Shown: piece after piece, positions 43,586-55,993 of the stretch | Layout of the letters: each line of letters opens with the position of its first letter | Numbering within the stretch: the first letter of the stretch is position 1 | The notes under the pieces: model-generated | Database searches by the model: none | Seen by the model: only the letters and a program-made list of their open reading frames with translations | Told to the model about the DNA's origin: nothing | NCBI GenBank assembly: GCA_916700875.1 | Contig: CAKAKS010000039.1 | Location: 28,995,315-29,059,314, forward strand | DNA length: 64,000 bases | Reading direction: 5' to 3' | Origin: Sebastes aleutianus | Lineage: Eukaryota; Chordata; Actinopteri; Perciformes; Sebastidae | Position numbers and translations under genes: made by a program

Positions 43586-44257
43586 TTGTTTCTTCAGGTT
43601 TCCCTTTTTGAATGTAGAATACAGACTACCGCCGCCTGCTGGTGTGGAGAGTTATTTCATCTCACGCAGGCACAGAACGTACGTGGTAGTTTGCCGTCGG
43701 CTGTAGTCTTTGCAGTGTGTTCAAGTGCAACTTGTCGTCCAAGACAAAAGCAACGTGAGGCGACACAACAGCCGGCCTTCATCGCCATTAGTTCTTTGAT
43801 GTCGGCAGCTCAAAAACGTATTTTTTTCCAGTTAACAAATCGATTTTCGATTATTTCCTCCTCTTTTTTTTCCTCCGTCTGCCTGTATGTGTGTCTGTGG
43901 ACGGTGCAGTCTGTGTGTGACTTTGTTGTAGTAGAGTTTAGATCAGGTAGCTGTGCCTCTAGCATTGTGGCTTATCAGCTGCCACGCAGGAATACACACA
44001 CAATGATACACACATTGCCACAACATTTAATCAATACCCGTCGTCCATCTGAATACACTAATCCAGTTTCTAGTCAAAGGTATTTTGTTAGTGGTGCAGT
44101 GTGTGTGTGTGTTTGTACTGATAATTGTTCATGTGTGTATTCGAAGGCACCTGCAATTCATAAATCATGCATGTCTCAAATTCCATTCAACCAATTATTA
44201 ATTACGTTGTATTTAATTAAAGTTTTTTCATTCCAAAAATGCTATGGAGTGTTTTAA
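43586..44257 (+). other. 223-codon open frame, probably within an interspersed repeat
   Basis: This is the longest frame in the window that is not low complexity. It has no recognisable domain, an uneven amino-acid composition, a VCVCVC stretch from a TG tract, and a C-terminal part in AT-rich DNA. The region 43620-43810 (ACCGCCGCCTGCTGGTGTGG, CAAAAGCAACGTGAGGCGAC) looks to me like a fish interspersed repeat, although no second copy is in the window. I do not call it a gene. Confidence 0.3.
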
Positions 44258-44565
44258 CCTTCACACCAACAATCCAGTTTTGTCAGTTTTTATTCATCAT
44301 AGTTATTCCTTTTGTTAATTCACTCTGTGCTCCCACTGTCCCTGCAGCCTTTCCATTATGTGCAGTAATGTAATCATACTGTTAATGCACACGTAATAAG
44401 TAATACTAACTGTGCATCTAAACCTTAGGGGTAAAGAAATACCCATGTCTACAACATCGGGACAGAAAATTCAGCTGTTTTCCTTTAATTGAGTTGTTAT
44501 ATTACAATTACTAAACATAAGTCTGACATATTAAAAACCAGGCATAAAAGATACCATATAGTCAA

Positions 44566-44790
44566 CATATTCTCATGCATCAGTTTGTATGATATCATAC
44601 AAGAAAGTTATTCCTCCTTTTTCGTTCGTTTTCCCACGAGTGTCCAGCGACATGTGTCAATTAGCGCTCGTTACATGCATTCAGTTTTTTTCAAAATAAA
44701 CTGATAAAAACAACTTCCTAAGGTTTAGGCAATAAAACGACTTTGCAAGGTGAAGGAAAAGATCTATTTGGTTACAAACACTTTTCTGCC
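44566..44790 (+). repeat. family B left-half fragment
   Basis: It has TATTCTCATGCATCAGTTTG, TTCCCACGAGTGTCCAGCGA, TTTTTTTCAAAATAAACTGA and AAGGTTTAGGCAATAAAACG in the same order as 33320-33510, then stops. Confidence 0.7.
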
Positions 44791-45686
44791 TCTTCATTCT
44801 TCCCGCTAAGCAGGTTAGATTGTTTAACTAATCCACATAATGAATATGAATTACAATGCTGTTGACTGAATGTTTTGGGAGCAAGCTCTGCGGTGTAGTT
44901 TGCAGTAAGAGGTTCAAATGAAACATCTCATTTACAAATGCTTGTTGTGAAAACACTTAGAAATCCCCATTGTCTCTTAATTTAAAGTGTTATAAAACAG
45001 CTTTTGGTTAGCTCTAATGGTACAATAGAACTCTTATAGTGCAATGCACATTTTCTTTCTAACTGTCCATCCTGAAAGCTAAAATGCATAATTATAGAAT
45101 AAGGATTACATTCTTGGAGAGCACGACTTGTTTCTTGAAAATGTTTCATCAAACAATTTTTTTTTGTATGTTTGCACATAAAGTGAATGTATTTGATTTC
45201 CTTGTCATTTCCGTGTGCAGTTATAATGTTATTTCATGTTGAATATGTGAAGATAATTTTGTGCTGAGCAGAACAATCCTAAATATACTGAAAATACAAA
45301 CAATAGAAGTTGACTGTGTGCTCAATACCTCAATAAATTGTGCAGAGCGACCGGTTTGACAGCAGCAAATGCTTATCGGTCTCATCATTTCTTCTGTTTC
45401 ACAGGACATTATTATCAGCCTGCCTGCCCTCTGGTATGGGATCTGCAACAAGGCGTTTGATTCTTCCTGCAGTAGTTCTCCTAAATAAACAGACCTTATA
45501 GTAACACCACTATCTGATGAGATTGTACTGTATTGTTTGAATTAGTTTTGAATAACATAACTGAAGGGGAGGATGGGGGAAGATGTGAAGCTACAACAAG
45601 ATTCTCATGTAGAAGCAGCCATTTCATCCAATCTGTCGTGGAAGTGAACAGATGGAGAATTTGGTAAGTCTTTTATGTTGAAACTA
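44791..45686. other. intergenic, no gene seen
   Basis: AT-rich unique DNA. The small minus-strand frames lack motifs. Confidence 0.45.
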
Positions 45687-45965
45687 GGGCTGTCAAAGTT
45701 AACACAATAATGCGTTAATGCATATTTGTTTTGACGTCACTAATTTCTTTAAAACATTAAAGCAAATTGTGATTTTTAGGTTGTAGCGGGCTCAATTTCA
45801 AAGATATGGAGTGAAGATACTGGCATCATATGAAACTAGAAAAACCCAAGGAATCCATTGGTACCAGCTATGTCATACTAGCTTGTTGTGAAGGAGGCTA
45901 AATAACGCTCCAAACTTACGTTAAATTTTCGCGGAAAAACTTGAATGGCCCTTTTCAAAGGGGTC
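45687..45965 (-). repeat. family A end fragment
   Basis: It begins AGGGCTGTCAAAGTTAACAC and continues through the ACCAGCTATGTCATACTAGC segment, ending in the TTTTCAAAGGGGTCC core. Confidence 0.75.
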
Positions 45966-45989
45966 CTTTGGTCCTTTCGTCACGCCCCC

Positions 45990-46320
45990 GGTGCGTAAAT
46001 CAGTAGGATTCATCATCTGTGGAACCATGATGATGATGATTCCCATCTGGGAATGTCTGTCCAAAAGTATTAGATGCTGAAATATTTCACAGGATGATTG
46101 AAAACTTGAAAACAAAACTTTGTCTTGCTGTTGGTACTAGAAGAAAAGTCCGGGGATCACCAATCATTAGAAATCATTGATATTTGTACCAAATCCCGTG
46201 ACATTCCATCCAGTAGTTGTTGAGATATTTCAGTCTGGACCAAAGTGGTGGACTGAACAACAGACATACAGATCCACATTGTGAGCCACGGAGCAAGCAT
46301 GGCTAAAAACCAACAGGAAT
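45990..46320 (-). repeat. unclassified dispersed repeat (second copy at 62755-63005)
   Basis: Read on the minus strand it contains TTTGGTCCAGACTGAAATAT, CTCAACAACTACTGGATGGA and TTGGTGATCCCCGGACTTTT, also seen at 62755-62980. It is followed by AT-rich sequence. Confidence 0.6.
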
Positions 46321-46589
46321 ATATAAAAACTTTATCTTCTGAGTATAAAAAAAAAAGGTAACACCATTAAATTGTATTCTTAGCTCTTGTTGTGCCACCC
46401 TGTCATCCTCCGTGTGTGTATGTGTGAGATTAAGAGATAGACAGAGTTTGTTCTGCCCCCCTCCTGTCACGTAACTCTTTGATCAATCACTGTGCTTGGT
46501 GACAGTTACCATGACAGCTAGTCACATGATCAGAGTGCACCACAGGTGTGTGTGTGTCAGCACAGAAACCCTGAGGTGTGACCTTGTAC

Positions 46590-46592
<3 letters not shown>

Positions 46593-46640
<48 letters not shown>
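46593..46640. repeat. (CA)n microsatellite
   Basis: About twenty-three CA units. A second short CA tract lies at 46735-46746. Confidence 0.95.
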
Positions 46641-46641
<1 letters not shown>

Positions 46642-46766
46642 GTTGCCACTATCATTCTCTTTCAAAACTGAACACACACAACTGTACATACACAAATATA
46701 TAGTGAGAGGGATATCACTACTACTCTCTCTCTCAAACACACACACAGCCATGTTTCCATCACTTT

Positions 46767-47280
46767 AAAGGTCCCATATTGTAAAAAGTGACATTTTCAT
46801 GGCTTTTATATTATAAAGCAGGTTTAAGTTCTATATAAATACTGTGAAAGTATCGAAACGCTTAATCCACAGAGAAATACACACAGCCCGTATTCAGAAA
46901 CTGAGCTTTTGAAACAAGCCGTCAGGATTTCTGTCCATTTGTGATGTCACAAATCTACAATATTTAGACCATTTTAAAGTTTTAAACGTAAACATGCTAA
47001 ATGGGTCCCAGTTTATTTCCTGTTGCAGTGGATGTGAATGACATCAGCTGACAGGATGTAAACATGGACCCAAGCTGTTTCCTAGCAACGCAATTCTGTT
47101 ACAATTCCATTGAAATGTACTAAAACGGAGCGTTTCAGACAGAGGGTAAATACGGGTATATTCAAGCAGACAGCATGAGGAAAATAAAGTGTTTTTTAAA
47201 CATTAAAGTAGGTAAACATGTTCTAGTAGAAACTCAAAATACAAGTAAGAACCTGAAAATGAGCATGATATGGGACCTTT
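46767..47280. mobile_element. family E1 element, inverted ends AAAGGTCCCATATTGT
   Basis: The left AAAGGTCCCATATTGTAAAA and right GCATGATATGGGACCTTT are inverted over about 16 bases with one or two mismatches. Flanks read TTT/AAAG on both sides, so the target duplication cannot be separated from the end. 514 bp, no coding capacity. A right-half relative lies at 16920-17085. Confidence 0.82.
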
Positions 47281-48640
47281 AAAGGACATTACCAGATACA
47301 GTTCAGTAAGGAGACGATGCACTGAGAGTCTGGTTCCTGTATCTGTGTCACATGGGTTTCACCGCTGCCCCGCCCCTTTAGGAGAAGCGAACGTGAACAC
47401 AGATTATGACTTACTCTTTTGCCCCATAGTCACCAAAATAAATGTTGACCCAGTAAATATCTAATGTTAGCAAAAGAAAATATAAATATGTTTTGCAAAT
47501 AAGCTTTCATCCATCCACATGGACGTTCACAACACTTATAAAGGAGGAGGGTGGGGTCGGGGGAGACAGCAGCGTATCATAATTGTAATTGGCCCCGGTG
47601 CAAATTTTTTTCTTGGGTCCTCGCCCCAAACACAAGCACACGCTCGAGCACATAAATGCACGTACACACACAACCACTCCAGACAATTGTAAAGCAGACA
47701 ATTGCTATGCCACCATGGAGAGGCTCACCATGCAAATCCCATACTGCAAACCAGCCTTAGATCAGCACCACGGACAGCAGCCAAAGTGACAAATTTAGCA
47801 ACGCTAACTTAACAGCCTGCCTTGGACTCAGCAGCCAAATGTACAGGTGCACATTTACCAACATATGAGACGTAAGAATTACAGTGATATATAGATTTAA
47901 ATCCCTGATCCCACTTGATAATAACACAAAGAAACCAGTACTCACCCATTAGAAGTTTATCCTACAAGTCTTGTGCTCCGCAAAGTCATTAACAACACTG
48001 CTTAAGAATCATGTCCTTTTTTATTGGAATGTCCTGGCCGCAAGCGACGCAGCGTGACATGGCGCGCCGTTTTGAGCTGAACTTTTGTCAGGCGCCCTGT
48101 CGTTTCTATTTATTCCTGTCGCATGCCTTGAAATCGCCTCAATGGTGAAGTTGAAATGAGGAGTTATCAATATGATACCTCCTCATTTCACTACAAAAAC
48201 CTAAATAAGGTGGCAGCCGGCTGGAGGGGGATCACCAGGGAGCTGAAAGTTTCCTACAGCTGTTGGCTATATTGTATGTAATTTTCAGTAAATATCACAA
48301 TATTAAACATATGTTTTCTGTTTAAAAAGAACAAACGAAGGAAGATAAGTGGTGCCGTCTCCAGTCTGATCTCAAGCTCACAGCTAATAGGTAGCCTACC
48401 TGATTTGTTTACACAACGTTACAGATGAGCATTCAGTATAACGGATTTCATGTGGACACGGTGTAGGAATGTGATTTTTGGGCCCTGATAGCTTCTGGAT
48501 GCACCGTCGATATTTTACGCCACTGGGGGGAGAGGCGAACACAGCATCACCGTGCCAATTTAGGAAGCCGTACCATTTCAAACCATTGGCGGAGCTTGAA
48601 ATGCGTCATCTTTGTTATAGAGTATCTTTGACATTACATT
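47281..48640. other. intergenic, no gene seen
   Basis: Unique AT-rich DNA with short opposing frames (47507-47789) and some CG-bearing repeat-like patches (48040-48200, 48440-48600) that I cannot classify. Confidence 0.4.
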
Positions 48641-48848
48641 GACTTACATTAATTTCCTGGAGAGTTACCCTAACTCTAACCACAACCGCTACTTGCATAA
48701 TCCTAATCCTATAGCACTAACCTCAAGTCACCCTAAAATGTAATGATTTACGTTATGGGGACTTGCATTTTGTCCCCTAAAAGGAAGGCGAGTCCCCACA
48801 ATGCGACTGTGTAAACAGATTCATGTCCCCACAACGTGAGTAATACAT

Positions 48849-48882
<34 letters not shown>
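48641..48882. repeat. dispersed repeat ending in a (CA)n tract
   Basis: The phrases TTATGGGGACTTGCATTTTG and TCCCCACAATGCGACTGTG run into GAGTAATACATGCACACACA and about eighteen CA units (48850-48881). This is the arrangement of a fish repeat that carries a CA tract at one end; the identification is from memory of its texture. Confidence 0.55.
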
Positions 48883-48883
<1 letters not shown>

Positions 48884-49020
48884 GTGCATGCACAACAGAC
48901 TCATACATAAACCTACAGAGAACAAAAAGATCCATACTGATCTTATTAGTAATGAGTGGCCAGCAAATTAAAAAGCTACTGGATGGATATAACTATTGTC
49001 TAGTTGGTCATAACATGCAC

Positions 49021-49037
49021 ACTCTCTCTCTCTCACT

Positions 49038-49069
<32 letters not shown>
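49021..49069. repeat. (CT)n/(CA)n microsatellite
   Basis: CT units passing into about fourteen CA units. Confidence 0.93.
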
Positions 49070-49073
<4 letters not shown>

Positions 49074-49226
49074 GAAAAAGAGAGAGATGTTGTTTGAGGT
49101 GGAGAGCTAATCTTACATTGTTTGGGCTGGAAGCCTGTTGTTCAGTCGGTCGGTAAGTGTGCGGCTGAGACTCAACTGTGGTTATTAGCCTGAGATCAAT
49201 CAAACTTTCCTCTCTACTGATCTTCT

Positions 49227-49230
<4 letters not shown>

Positions 49231-49271
<41 letters not shown>
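49231..49271. repeat. (CA)n microsatellite
   Basis: About twenty CA units. Confidence 0.95.
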
Positions 49272-49272
<1 letters not shown>

Positions 49273-49523
49273 AATATCAGCACAGAGAGAGGAAGGGATT
49301 GGGGAGAGAAGGAGAGCGATTGGGAAAGGAGAACTAAAGAGAGATGGAGGAGTGAGCGGTAGAGAGGGCGGTGAGTTTTGTCTCAACCTTTCTGTTTGCC
49401 TCGGCATTGATCTCTGCCTCACCTCAACACTAAGGTCAGCCCACACACACACACATATTTGCTGAGGCCCTGGCTTCAACCGCCCTGACTAGTCAAATTA
49501 AACCCAGATCGCTGCAAGGCTCC

Positions 49524-49528
<5 letters not shown>

Positions 49529-49559
<31 letters not shown>
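49529..49559. repeat. (CA)n microsatellite
   Basis: About fifteen CA units. Confidence 0.93.
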
Positions 49560-49562
<3 letters not shown>

Positions 49563-49845
49563 TCGTCCCTGTCAGTGGAAATTTTAAGCACGGGTTTTTA
49601 GATGATATTAATACACACCAACGGTACTGAGGACGTGTGTGTGTGTCACCGAGTGCATACCGAGGACAAACACATAAAAACACACACAATTAAAACAGCA
49701 CAAATGGATGGGCGCAATCATGCACGTTTGTGTGTGAAAACATGCTTTTTTCTGTTGTGCATGCGTGTGGACATGCATGTGTGTATACTGTCCATGTTTT
49801 TCAGAGAGTTGTGTGTGTACGTACATGTGTGCATTTGGGTGTGTG

Positions 49846-49846
<1 letters not shown>

Positions 49847-49911
<65 letters not shown>
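49847..49911. repeat. (TG)n microsatellite, left flank of a MITE
   Basis: About thirty-two TG units ending directly at the inverted terminus of the element that follows. Confidence 0.95.
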
Positions 49912-49915
<4 letters not shown>

Positions 49916-50136
49916 GTACAGCTATCTTTGTGAGGACCAATTTGAGTTGTAGACCTTCGGAGTGAGGACATTTTAGCCTTCGGACAGACCTTGAAAGGCC
50001 TGTTTGAGGGTTCAGACTTGGTTTTAAGGTTCAGGTTAGAAATAGGTTTAGGTTAGGGTACAGGTGAGGGCTGGGGTCGGGCATTTAGTTGTGATGATTA
50101 AGGTTAGGGTCCTCACAAAGATAGAAGTACACAGCC
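49912..50136. mobile_element. short element with GTGAGGACC inverted ends between two TG tracts
   Basis: The left ATCTTTGTGAGGACCAATTT and right GGTCCTCACAAAGATAG are inverted; the similarity extends to TACTTGTACAGCT / AGTACACAGC outside. The middle has GGTTTAGGTTAGGGTACAGG. TG tracts abut both sides in the same strand sense. No coding capacity. Confidence 0.75.
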
Positions 50137-50138
50137 GT

Positions 50139-50211
<73 letters not shown>

Positions 50212-50221
50212 TGTGTGTGTG
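50137..50221. repeat. (TG)n microsatellite, right flank of a MITE
   Basis: About forty TG units with one CTG interruption near the end. Confidence 0.95.
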
Positions 50222-50672
50222 CAAAACGTCTTCTCGTACTTCTGCTGTGTCAGCACCTCAGACAGACAGCGCTGTTGTTGTGTACCCACAGAGGAAATAA
50301 AATAACAGCCCACGTCTTTTCAACCCACAGACAGCTCTCTCTTTCTCTCTCTTTCTCTCTCTCTCTCCACCTTCCCCCTTTTGTTCCCTCTTTGTTTATT
50401 ATTCCTTGTTTCGCCCTTTTGCGTTCATTTCCTCTCCTCCTTTATCTCTGCTCCTTCCATTATCTTTACTTTGTCCTGCTTCTATACATTCAAATAATCT
50501 TTTTTTTCACATTAAAGGCATAATTATCTTTTGCGAGATCAAATCCACAAAGAAAAAAATGCATGTTTGGCATGATTAAAAAAAAAACACATAATTTGCA
50601 TCTCTTTATACCTGTAAGTTTACATGTCAAGATATTATGAACATCAGATCTTGTTTGAATGTATTGAGGTGT

Positions 50673-50709
<37 letters not shown>

Positions 50710-52840
50710 GCATCTCTGATCAACCAGACAGAAAAGCTTTGTTTTGTTCAGCTACATCTCATGTAAAAATGCTTAAATTTTCTTAAGACCTTCCAACATA
50801 AATACAACAATTTGGTTATATTACTGTTATAATTATTTTTCTTATTTTAATAAAACAGACATGTACACACACACACACCATTGAACTGCAACTGTCTAAT
50901 AAAAGTGCCTTTTTTTCTTAATTATTCTCTATATTTTTACCATTTTTACATTATTTTTCTGATTGAGAATGCCCAATCTCCAAGAGTCATGTGGTTTTAA
51001 AGGGGAAACACTGTTAAAAGAAAGAAGGATGATACAGACATGAAATTATGGGGAGAGATGGATGGATGATAGAGGGAGAGGAAGCTGAATATCTGGCCAG
51101 ATAAATGATGAATGGATGAAGACAAGCAACAGCAGCTGGGCAAAAGGCAAGAAGGGATAGATGGATGGAGGACGGGGCCAGTAATGTTGCTAACCAGATT
51201 TAGTTAAAACAAGTGAAACTGGCCACACACTGTGGGCTTCTCTTTAAAGTGGACAGTGGGCATCTGAGAGGACAAAATAAATCAAACAGCACTCATTTCC
51301 ATGTTCCAGTATTTGAGCGTGTTCTGGCTGCCCACTGTGTTTGAAGTCTACATGCTGCAGTTTGAGGTGCAATGCTGCCATCTGCTGGGCCTTCAGTGAA
51401 CTGTTTACACTAGCCAGTGGTCACCAGTAAACAGGTTGGGAAGTTCAGCCATCCTTACTTCCCTTAAAAACATGCTCAAAACAGTATCCATTTGCACTTA
51501 CAAAACTAGAAGGAAATGTGAATGAATGTGAGGCATATCTGCATGGTTTTTCAACGGATGTTTTTTTGCACATTTCTTTCTCTTTTAATTAATTTCCTGG
51601 GGCTTAACAGATGTGAAAACACAAAGGTGAAGATGTGAGACATTGTGCATGCCGCCCCCTTAAATAGAAGTGTGTGATGTGCGACGTCACACAGATCCAT
51701 TAATAGTAAACCTCTAATTACTGTACGAAACCCTTTTAATCAAACCGTTAATGAATATGTATGAATAAGTATTTAATGCATTCGGATGGATAATAATTGT
51801 ACGTGATACACATAAAGATACATTTTTACAACCTCCTCTTTTACTGACCAGTTTCCAAAAGGAACTTGATATATCTGTTATAAAACAACATTTTTAAGAT
51901 GGTGCAACAACTACAAAAAAAAGACAACACTGTAGAAGTTAAATTGAAAACATGCAGATACACATCCCAGCATGAAAAATAGTCGCTCTTCCATATTTAC
52001 ATTCGTCAGGTGGCCAGAAACTCAACTATAAATTTATGATAATGTTGCTCCATAACTGCTGAATGTGTAAATAAGCAACTGTGCGCTAACACATTCGTTC
52101 TCCATATCGACAGTGGCTCACAACTTGTTTCCACTGCCCCCAAGCGGCCAAACACAACAGGTTTCAGTTTTTTTAGCTCAGAGATGTGGTACATAAATTA
52201 TACTGTGAAGAAAAGCTGCTTCAACATGTTTTTTGTATTATTATTTGTTTGTTCGTTTTGTTTTATACTCAGAACAGTAAGTACACCAACACCAGACCAC
52301 CTGAGGGATCTGACGGATTTGTAATACATGAGCTGATGAGCACTAAACTATTTAATGCTTTATAAAACATGTAATATTATTTAGAATTTTATCATTTGAC
52401 ACTGATATTGTCTCGAAGAGGCTGTTACAATTTAGGTCCGAGTGCATGACTGCTCAAAGGTTTTTGTCTTGGTATCTTGGTTTCACTTTTGACAGAAAGG
52501 GACTCATAGGTGACCACAGAACCTGTTAACAACTGTAAGAGAAATTTCACTTTTCAAACTCATGAGAGTGATTTTGATGGATTTTTACATCTCAGATTGA
52601 TGAAAATGAAGCATGTGAGAGGTAATTCTGTGTAGCATTTCTGCACGCTGTAGCATATAGAAATGTAGGTTCCCGTGAGAGAGCGTGCTGGAGTTGCACT
52701 CAAATTGCAAAGTGAAGTCAAAACCCACATGTTCACCTTTTTTCAAGATGCAAATTTTTTTATATATATATAAACACACGTGGGACATATGTTTTCTAAA
52801 ATCAGTTTGTATATTCAAACAGATTTATTTCCTGATAACT
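50222..52840. other. intergenic, no gene seen
   Basis: A CT-rich patch (50334-50366), a (CA)n tract (50675-50706), a short CA tract (50864-50878) and AT-rich unique DNA. A minus-strand 62-residue frame at 52006-52194 is without motif. 51300-51470 and 52060-52190 have repeat-like phrases (for example ACTGCCCCCAAGCGGCCAAA) with no second copy here. Confidence 0.45.
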
Positions 52841-53395
52841 GATTCTGATTCGGCTCAGCCATGTCGGCGGTGGCACGAGAATTCAGGTTGCGTCCACAAT
52901 TCCACACAAACATGCTATTTGTATGTGAGATTTTTTTAAATATATCCGAAACTTAAGTATGAAACCAATAGTATGCAAATTGCATACTATTTCCGGTGTA
53001 TTATTACAGTATGCAAAAACTGGACACTACGCCAGCATAAATATCCCACAATGCAATACGGTAGTGACGACAACAGTCATAACAGACATTGATGGACAGC
53101 TGTGTAACATCCATAATACTTCAATTTAAGTGTAAGGGCGTAATATATTTTCAAAATGATCGTATCATCGTAAATCATCATATGGTTTGGCACAAGTTAC
53201 CATGGTTACGCGTCTCCAAGCGGCAAGGAGGTTCTCAAGAAGTGACGCCGTGAATTACTGCTCAGTGTGTCCGAAACGATACATACTACTGTTTATTCAC
53301 AAAAAAGTATGTTCAACGAGTACACATATTGAGTATGTAGTGAATAATATGTGATTTCGGACACAGCCTCAGTTCTTAGTCGTGAGTAGTCGGTC
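52841..53395. repeat. unclassified dispersed repeat with GTGTCCGAAA / TTTCGGACAC ends
   Basis: GTCCGAAACGATACATACTA at 53269 and GATTTCGGACACAGCC at 53354 are inverted. An outer block around 52900-53040 has further ATACTATTTCCGGTGTATTA phrases. It is probably one or more MITE-like repeats; extents are approximate. Confidence 0.45.
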
Positions 53396-53400
53396 TCTTT

Positions 53401-53434
53401 CTCACACACACACACACACACACAAACACACACA
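53401..53434. repeat. (CA)n microsatellite
   Basis: CA tract with one AA interruption. Confidence 0.93.
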
Positions 53435-54012
53435 ATGCACATGTCTAATTGGCATTCCCAGTGTGTGTGAGTGGGAGTGGTATGACAGTTTGACAGTGCT
53501 CAGGTCCCTGCAGTCCTGTGTCAGCTATTCATCACAAGTCCCATGACACCAGCAACACCCCCTTTCCCACCCTGCTCCCCCACACTGACTCTCCACCCCC
53601 TTCACTCCCCTCACCCTCAGCCATCATCATCACCCATCACCCCCACCCTCGCTCACCTTCTGCACTGCTGCGTACAATAATTTAACTGTTTACATACTGA
53701 AGTAGAGGTATGAAGTAAATTAATGAATGGAGTATTGCTTTAAACCTGTCATGTTGTTTGTTTGAATTTACATATTTGGCTTTTTCTGGTGACAATAACA
53801 AATAACTGTGATGCTAATAGCCTATAGCCAGGCTAGTATTTTTGATTGAATTAGCAGCATCCTGGCTGTACCCAAATGAGCTGCATGGTTACCACGGTTA
53901 CTACTTGTTACAATAAAGCATACAGATGGTGATCCCTTTCTTTGGACTCTCTAGTCTTAGTAGAAAGCATCCAGAGTAAAACTGATTTATTAAAAGTTTA
54001 TTAAAGACTTAT
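53435..54012. other. intergenic, no gene seen
   Basis: C-rich patch (53540-53670) followed by AT-rich DNA. No feature recognised. Confidence 0.45.
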
Positions 54013-54131
54013 TAAAGGGACTGTTTGTAAGAATCAGAAATTGCTTGTTAACAGCGACACCTGTGGCCGTTAAGTCAACAAAAGTCAGCGTCTTTGATTT
54101 ATACGTGTAAGAAGTTAAAAACAGTCCCTTT
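54013..54131. mobile_element. 119-bp MITE, inverted ends AAAGGGACTGTTT
   Basis: The left AAAGGGACTGTTTGTAAGAA pairs with the right AAAAACAGTCCCTTT, and TTAA-type flanks are present on both sides. No coding capacity. Confidence 0.75.
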
Positions 54132-55941
54132 AAGTTAACTATTAATGCATGATAAGGTTCACAATCTACACCAGTCTTTCCTCACTGCCCTTCCCCTACC
54201 CTCTATTACTATTCACACATTGGAACATAAAGTATACACTTTATATACGTATATAGCATATGTATATATGCTATTTGATCACAACCCCAATTATTTGCTA
54301 TGTCAAGATATAGAGGAGTAATGTCTACCTGAACAGAGAAGGAAGTCACTCCCCCTCTGTGTTTGTTGTAATACGAGCTTTTCTGTGCTTTGTTGACATA
54401 GCCGGGCCGGCCATGCAAATCTTGTAGTGCATGTTCATACATGTGAGCGTGCCCCACTGGTTAGCTTACAGCTGCCGCTCTGCACTGTGCTCATACGGCG
54501 GTTACAGCTGATAACAACGTCCCGACCGCCGGCATCGGCTTGGAAGCGTATCACCCTCCGGTTCCCCCTCAGTTGAACACTGTTAGCTCTGTTGCAGCAC
54601 TGTTGCCATTGTTAGCACTGTTCGCGCTGTTAGCACCGCTAGCTGCTCAGCCGTCGCCATGTTGAGAGCTGTGCGGAGGCAATAGATATGCTTTGAATAC
54701 CGAATTTAGCACCTTTAGAGCAATAGTTCTACATTGTGGGAAATATGCTTAATCGCTTTCTTGCTGAGAGTTAGATGAGATGGTTTTACCTTTGGATAGA
54801 GCCGGGGATACGCTTCAGAAAATGAAAGGGTTTCAATAAGTTAAAGTTGTGTATCAATTGCTATGGAGGCAGTTATAATGTCGGACTCTGGTGGACCGTT
54901 TTTGATGGTGTTTTGCTGCCTACAGGTACCACAGTCATTCCTACACATTCATCTTAATTTTTTTCTTTAAATGTTGCTGTTTTTCTGCTTGCCTTTCTAT
55001 TTATGCTTTGACTTTCAATGATGATATTTGTCTGTGCAACTAAACTGAACTTTTACTAAATTTATACATACATTGATTTACATGTATGTTTGGGATTTTA
55101 GCTGACTGAATAAGCAGGCATGTGCTCACTGAAGAGTATTTGGCTGTTAAGCACATATTCGGCTGCTGTAGAGCGACGTTGGAACCTTTCAGCTATGATC
55201 TGTGTAAGCACTTGGACAACTTGCCACCGATTATCATCACATCAAAATGACATGTTTCAACAAGAGAAAGAGTCGGCGGTGTGCTTATGACTTACATGAT
55301 ACAAAGAACCTACAGTATTAGACATCAGAGTTTCAGCACATAGAAGTATTTGAAAAAAAACACTTCTCTGCTTGATTGTGACAACCTGCAGTTTGGATGC
55401 CAATTAAACCTGAGATATCTTTTATTAACTTGCCACATTGTGTAGCATTAATGTTTTGAATATAACCAGCAGGTGGCATCACAACAACTTCCCCAGTTAA
55501 GCTATTCTTTGCCAATGAAAAAAAACATTGTGTGACATTCAACACATCTTCTTTCACATCCAGATATATCTACCAGATGTGTGAAAATATAAATTTGTCT
55601 GTTCGTTGTTCTGTCCACTTACATGCTGGAGGGTCAGCATGTCGGGGAAAACATCAGGAGAGCTATTCCTGTTATGCAGCAACATTTCTGTCTCCATGAA
55701 TTACTTCCTCATTTTTTACTTAAAATGTGTCAAATATTTATAACAAATTGCTTAAATTATAAATTAGTATAACATAACATAAACAAAGATAATGCACATT
55801 AAAAATACTTTTTGTTTTACTTGAGCTTTTTTGGTACATGTGCTTGATTTTACCATGTCCCTAGTGCAAAGTAATCAACTTCTGCAAGAACTATAAGCCA
55901 TCAAATTATAAAATACGCTATTATTTCTGGGCCACGTTAAA
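54132..55941. other. intergenic; CG-bearing repeat-like patch at 54460-54700
   Basis: 54460-54700 (CTGCCGCTCTGCACTGTGCT, GTTAGCACTGTTCGCGCTGT, CATGTTGAGAGCTGTGCGGA) is richer in G+C than its flanks and has an internal imperfect TTAGC(A/T)CTGTT tandem. It is probably a fish repeat. The remainder is AT-rich and without a gene. Confidence 0.4.
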
Positions 55942-55993
55942 CTCTCTGATTTTACATACGTATATATATATATACGTATGTAAAATCAGAGAG
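55942..55993. repeat. 52-bp perfect palindrome centred on TATATA
   Basis: CTCTCTGATTTTACATACGT on the left is mirrored exactly by ACGTATGTAAAATCAGAGAG on the right around a TA tract. It adjoins the inverted-repeat element that follows. Confidence 0.9.
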
